Shown piece after piece: positions 12,172 to 13,216 of a stretch of DNA of 13,216 nt. Made by a program: the position numbers and the translations under genes. The first letter of the stretch is position 1, and each line of letters opens with the position of its first letter. The notes under the pieces were generated by a model. The model searched no databases and was not told the origin of the DNA. It saw only the letters and a program-made list of their open reading frames with translations. Where the stretch lies: assembly GCA_964366065.1 (NCBI GenBank), contig CAYISF010000013.1:1-13216 (forward strand), given 5' to 3'. The DNA is from JBAZYZ01 sp964366065 (GTDB taxonomy: Bacteria > Patescibacteriota > Minisyncoccia > Phycocordibacterales > VMEP01).

Positions 12172-13155
12172 CTAGATTGAAAAATTGCGGATATTATAAA
12201 GATCGTCGCTTTGTTCATTTTCTTTTTTCTCTTCCGCGGAGCGGTCATCTGAAACTTCCGCCTGCGTCACATCCGGCGGTAAAATATCGGCGGTAGTGGC
12301 ATAGTTTTCCAACTCATCCTTCGGCTTTCTTTCCTTGTTTTCTTTGACGAGGTCTAAAATCGCCTGTAAATCTTCGGGGGAAAAGAAATCTATGATAAGT
12401 TTGCCGCCGTTCTCGCGCTTTTCTATGCGTACGCGAGTACCAAGCGTTTCGGTCAGAGCTTCTTCAAATTCCAGCATTTCCGGCGTAACTTCTTTCTTAC
12501 GGGCGCGGTCTTGGGCGATGCGGCGGGCGATGCCCTCCGCCTCGCGAACACTCATTTTCTTGAATATAATTTCCTTAAACAGCGTCGTTTGTTCTTCGGG
12601 CCGGGTATCAAGCATCATAAGCGGCCGCGTATGCCCTTCGGAGATTTTTCCTTCCGAGAGCGCCTGAAGGATATCTTCCGGGAGAGTGAGGATACGCATG
12701 GTATTGGAAACATACTCGCGGCTTTTTCCTATTTTGTGCGCGATTTGATTATGCTTAAAACCAAATTCTTCCACCAGCCGCGCAAACGCTTTGGCGCGGT
12801 CCACCGGGTTCAAATCCTCACGCTGGAGATTTTCTATAATAGCCAGCTCTAGTTTCATCTTAGCGTCGTCTTCAACACTCCTGATAAGCACCGGCACCTG
12901 CGCGATACCGGCAAGCTTTGAGGCGCGCAAACGGCGTTCGCCGGCTATAAGCTCGTATTCGGCGATAAGGCCGCCGTCTGGCTTTTCTACCTCCCTCCGC
13001 GTCACCACGAGTGGCTGGAGCACTCCGTACTGGCGGATAGAATCCGCCAAATCGCGCAACTTGGCCTCGTCGAAATCACGGCGAGGCTGATACGGATTCG
13101 GTTTTATTTTTTCCACCGGAACCCAGAAAATGGAGTCGTTGTAAAAATTGGACAT
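12172..13155 (-). CDS. parB: chromosome partitioning protein ParB
   Basis: 327 residues. ParB is a CTP-dependent DNA clamp that loads at parS sites near the origin and, with ParA and SMC, segregates chromosomes. The N-terminal domain shows PNPYQPRRDFDEAKLRDLADSI (19-40), the CTP-binding GERRLRASKLAG (72-83) and the second box IIENLQREDLNPVDRA (106-121). The helix-turn-helix follows (134-158, FKHNQIAHKIGKSREYVSNTMRILTLP). A C-terminal dimerisation-type segment (241-271, RVRIEKRENGGKLIIDFFSPEDLQAILDLVK) is typical of the family, but it is followed by about 55 extra, mostly acidic residues (273-327), which is unusual. No parA is in the window; it may lie beyond the right edge. There is no Shine-Dalgarno sequence; a 7-bp tandem repeat array covers the region directly upstream. 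Confidence 0.95.
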   Translation of the reverse strand: MSNFYNDSIFWVPVEKIKPNPYQPRRDFDEAKLRDLADSIRQYGVLQPLVVTRREVEKPDGGLIAEYELIAGERRLRASKLAGIAQVPVLIRSVEDDAKMKLELAIIENLQREDLNPVDRAKAFARLVEEFGFKHNQIAHKIGKSREYVSNTMRILTLPEDILQALSEGKISEGHTRPLMMLDTRPEEQTTLFKEIIFKKMSVREAEGIARRIAQDRARKKEVTPEMLEFEEALTETLGTRVRIEKRENGGKLIIDFFSPEDLQAILDLVKENKERKPKDELENYATTADILPPDVTQAEVSDDRSAEEKKENEQSDDLYNIRNFSI

Positions 13156-13190
13156 GAGAATAGGATATAGGATTTAGAATATAGAATATA
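13156..13190. repeat. 7-bp tandem repeats directly upstream of parB
   Basis: Five consecutive heptamers run from the base before the parB ATG: GAGAATA, GGATATA, GGATTTA, GAATATA, GAATATA (consensus GRATATA). On the minus strand the array contains TATCCT six bases before the ATG, a possible -10 box with the same spacing as at serS, dprA and rel. The -35 is not clear. The array could be a promoter, a slippage-prone regulator or a degenerate satellite. Confidence 0.65.
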
Positions 13191-13216
13191 AAGTAAATCA
13201 TAACACAAAATTCTGG

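Overview
The window looks like chromosomal DNA of a small-genome Candidate Phyla Radiation (Patescibacteria, probably Parcubacteria-like) bacterium. This is inferred from compact single-domain versions of housekeeping proteins (a DnaX without its zinc module or tau extension, a Rel protein that stops after the TGS domain), a DprA gene next to a type IV pilin gene, short palindromic repeats of the CCTGAGC...GAAGG type scattered between and inside genes, and few Shine-Dalgarno sequences. TGA is used as a stop codon (dnaX, ftsQ-like and topA all end in it), so the code is the standard bacterial one and not the Gracilibacteria/SR1 code. No database search was possible, so the taxonomic statement is an inference.

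Layout. Positions 1-150 hold a tRNA-Gln gene cut by the window edge (minus strand) and a second copy of its first 23 bases, with two hairpins between them. Next come a small secreted protein gene (plus), a compact dnaX (minus) and two small genes of unknown function (minus). Each small gene has its own promoter, Shine-Dalgarno sequence and terminator. From 4982 down to 2632 a tight minus-strand operon runs ftsQ-like, CMP/dCMP deaminase-like, tRNA-dihydrouridine synthase, with 7-nt gaps between genes. Then serS (minus) and dprA (plus) diverge from a shared 177-bp region. They are followed on the plus strand by a type IV pilin, a terminator, a 134-bp fold-back element, topA and a relA/spoT-type gene. 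parB (minus) converges on the rel gene and closes the window.

Most conserved genes are information processing or cell-cycle functions: replication clamp loading (DnaX), DNA topology (TopA), segregation (ParB), division (FtsQ), translation (SerRS, tRNA-Gln, Dus) and alarmone control (Rel). DprA and the pilin are consistent with DNA uptake and natural transformation. I see no phage, insertion sequence with transposase, CRISPR array or defence system.

The most interesting signals are not in gene content. (1) Several conserved genes have a -10 box placed so that transcription would begin at or within a few bases of the start codon (leaderless mRNAs), while the three small genes have classical promoters, 26-40-nt leaders and Shine-Dalgarno sequences. 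(2) The dihydrouridine synthase carries two palindromic repeat insertions translated in frame; a relative of one of these repeats acts as the pilin terminator. (3) A 134-bp inverted-repeat element, flanked by TTTG on both sides, sits at the topA promoter. (4) The 5' portion of tRNA-Gln is duplicated beside a 12-bp hairpin.
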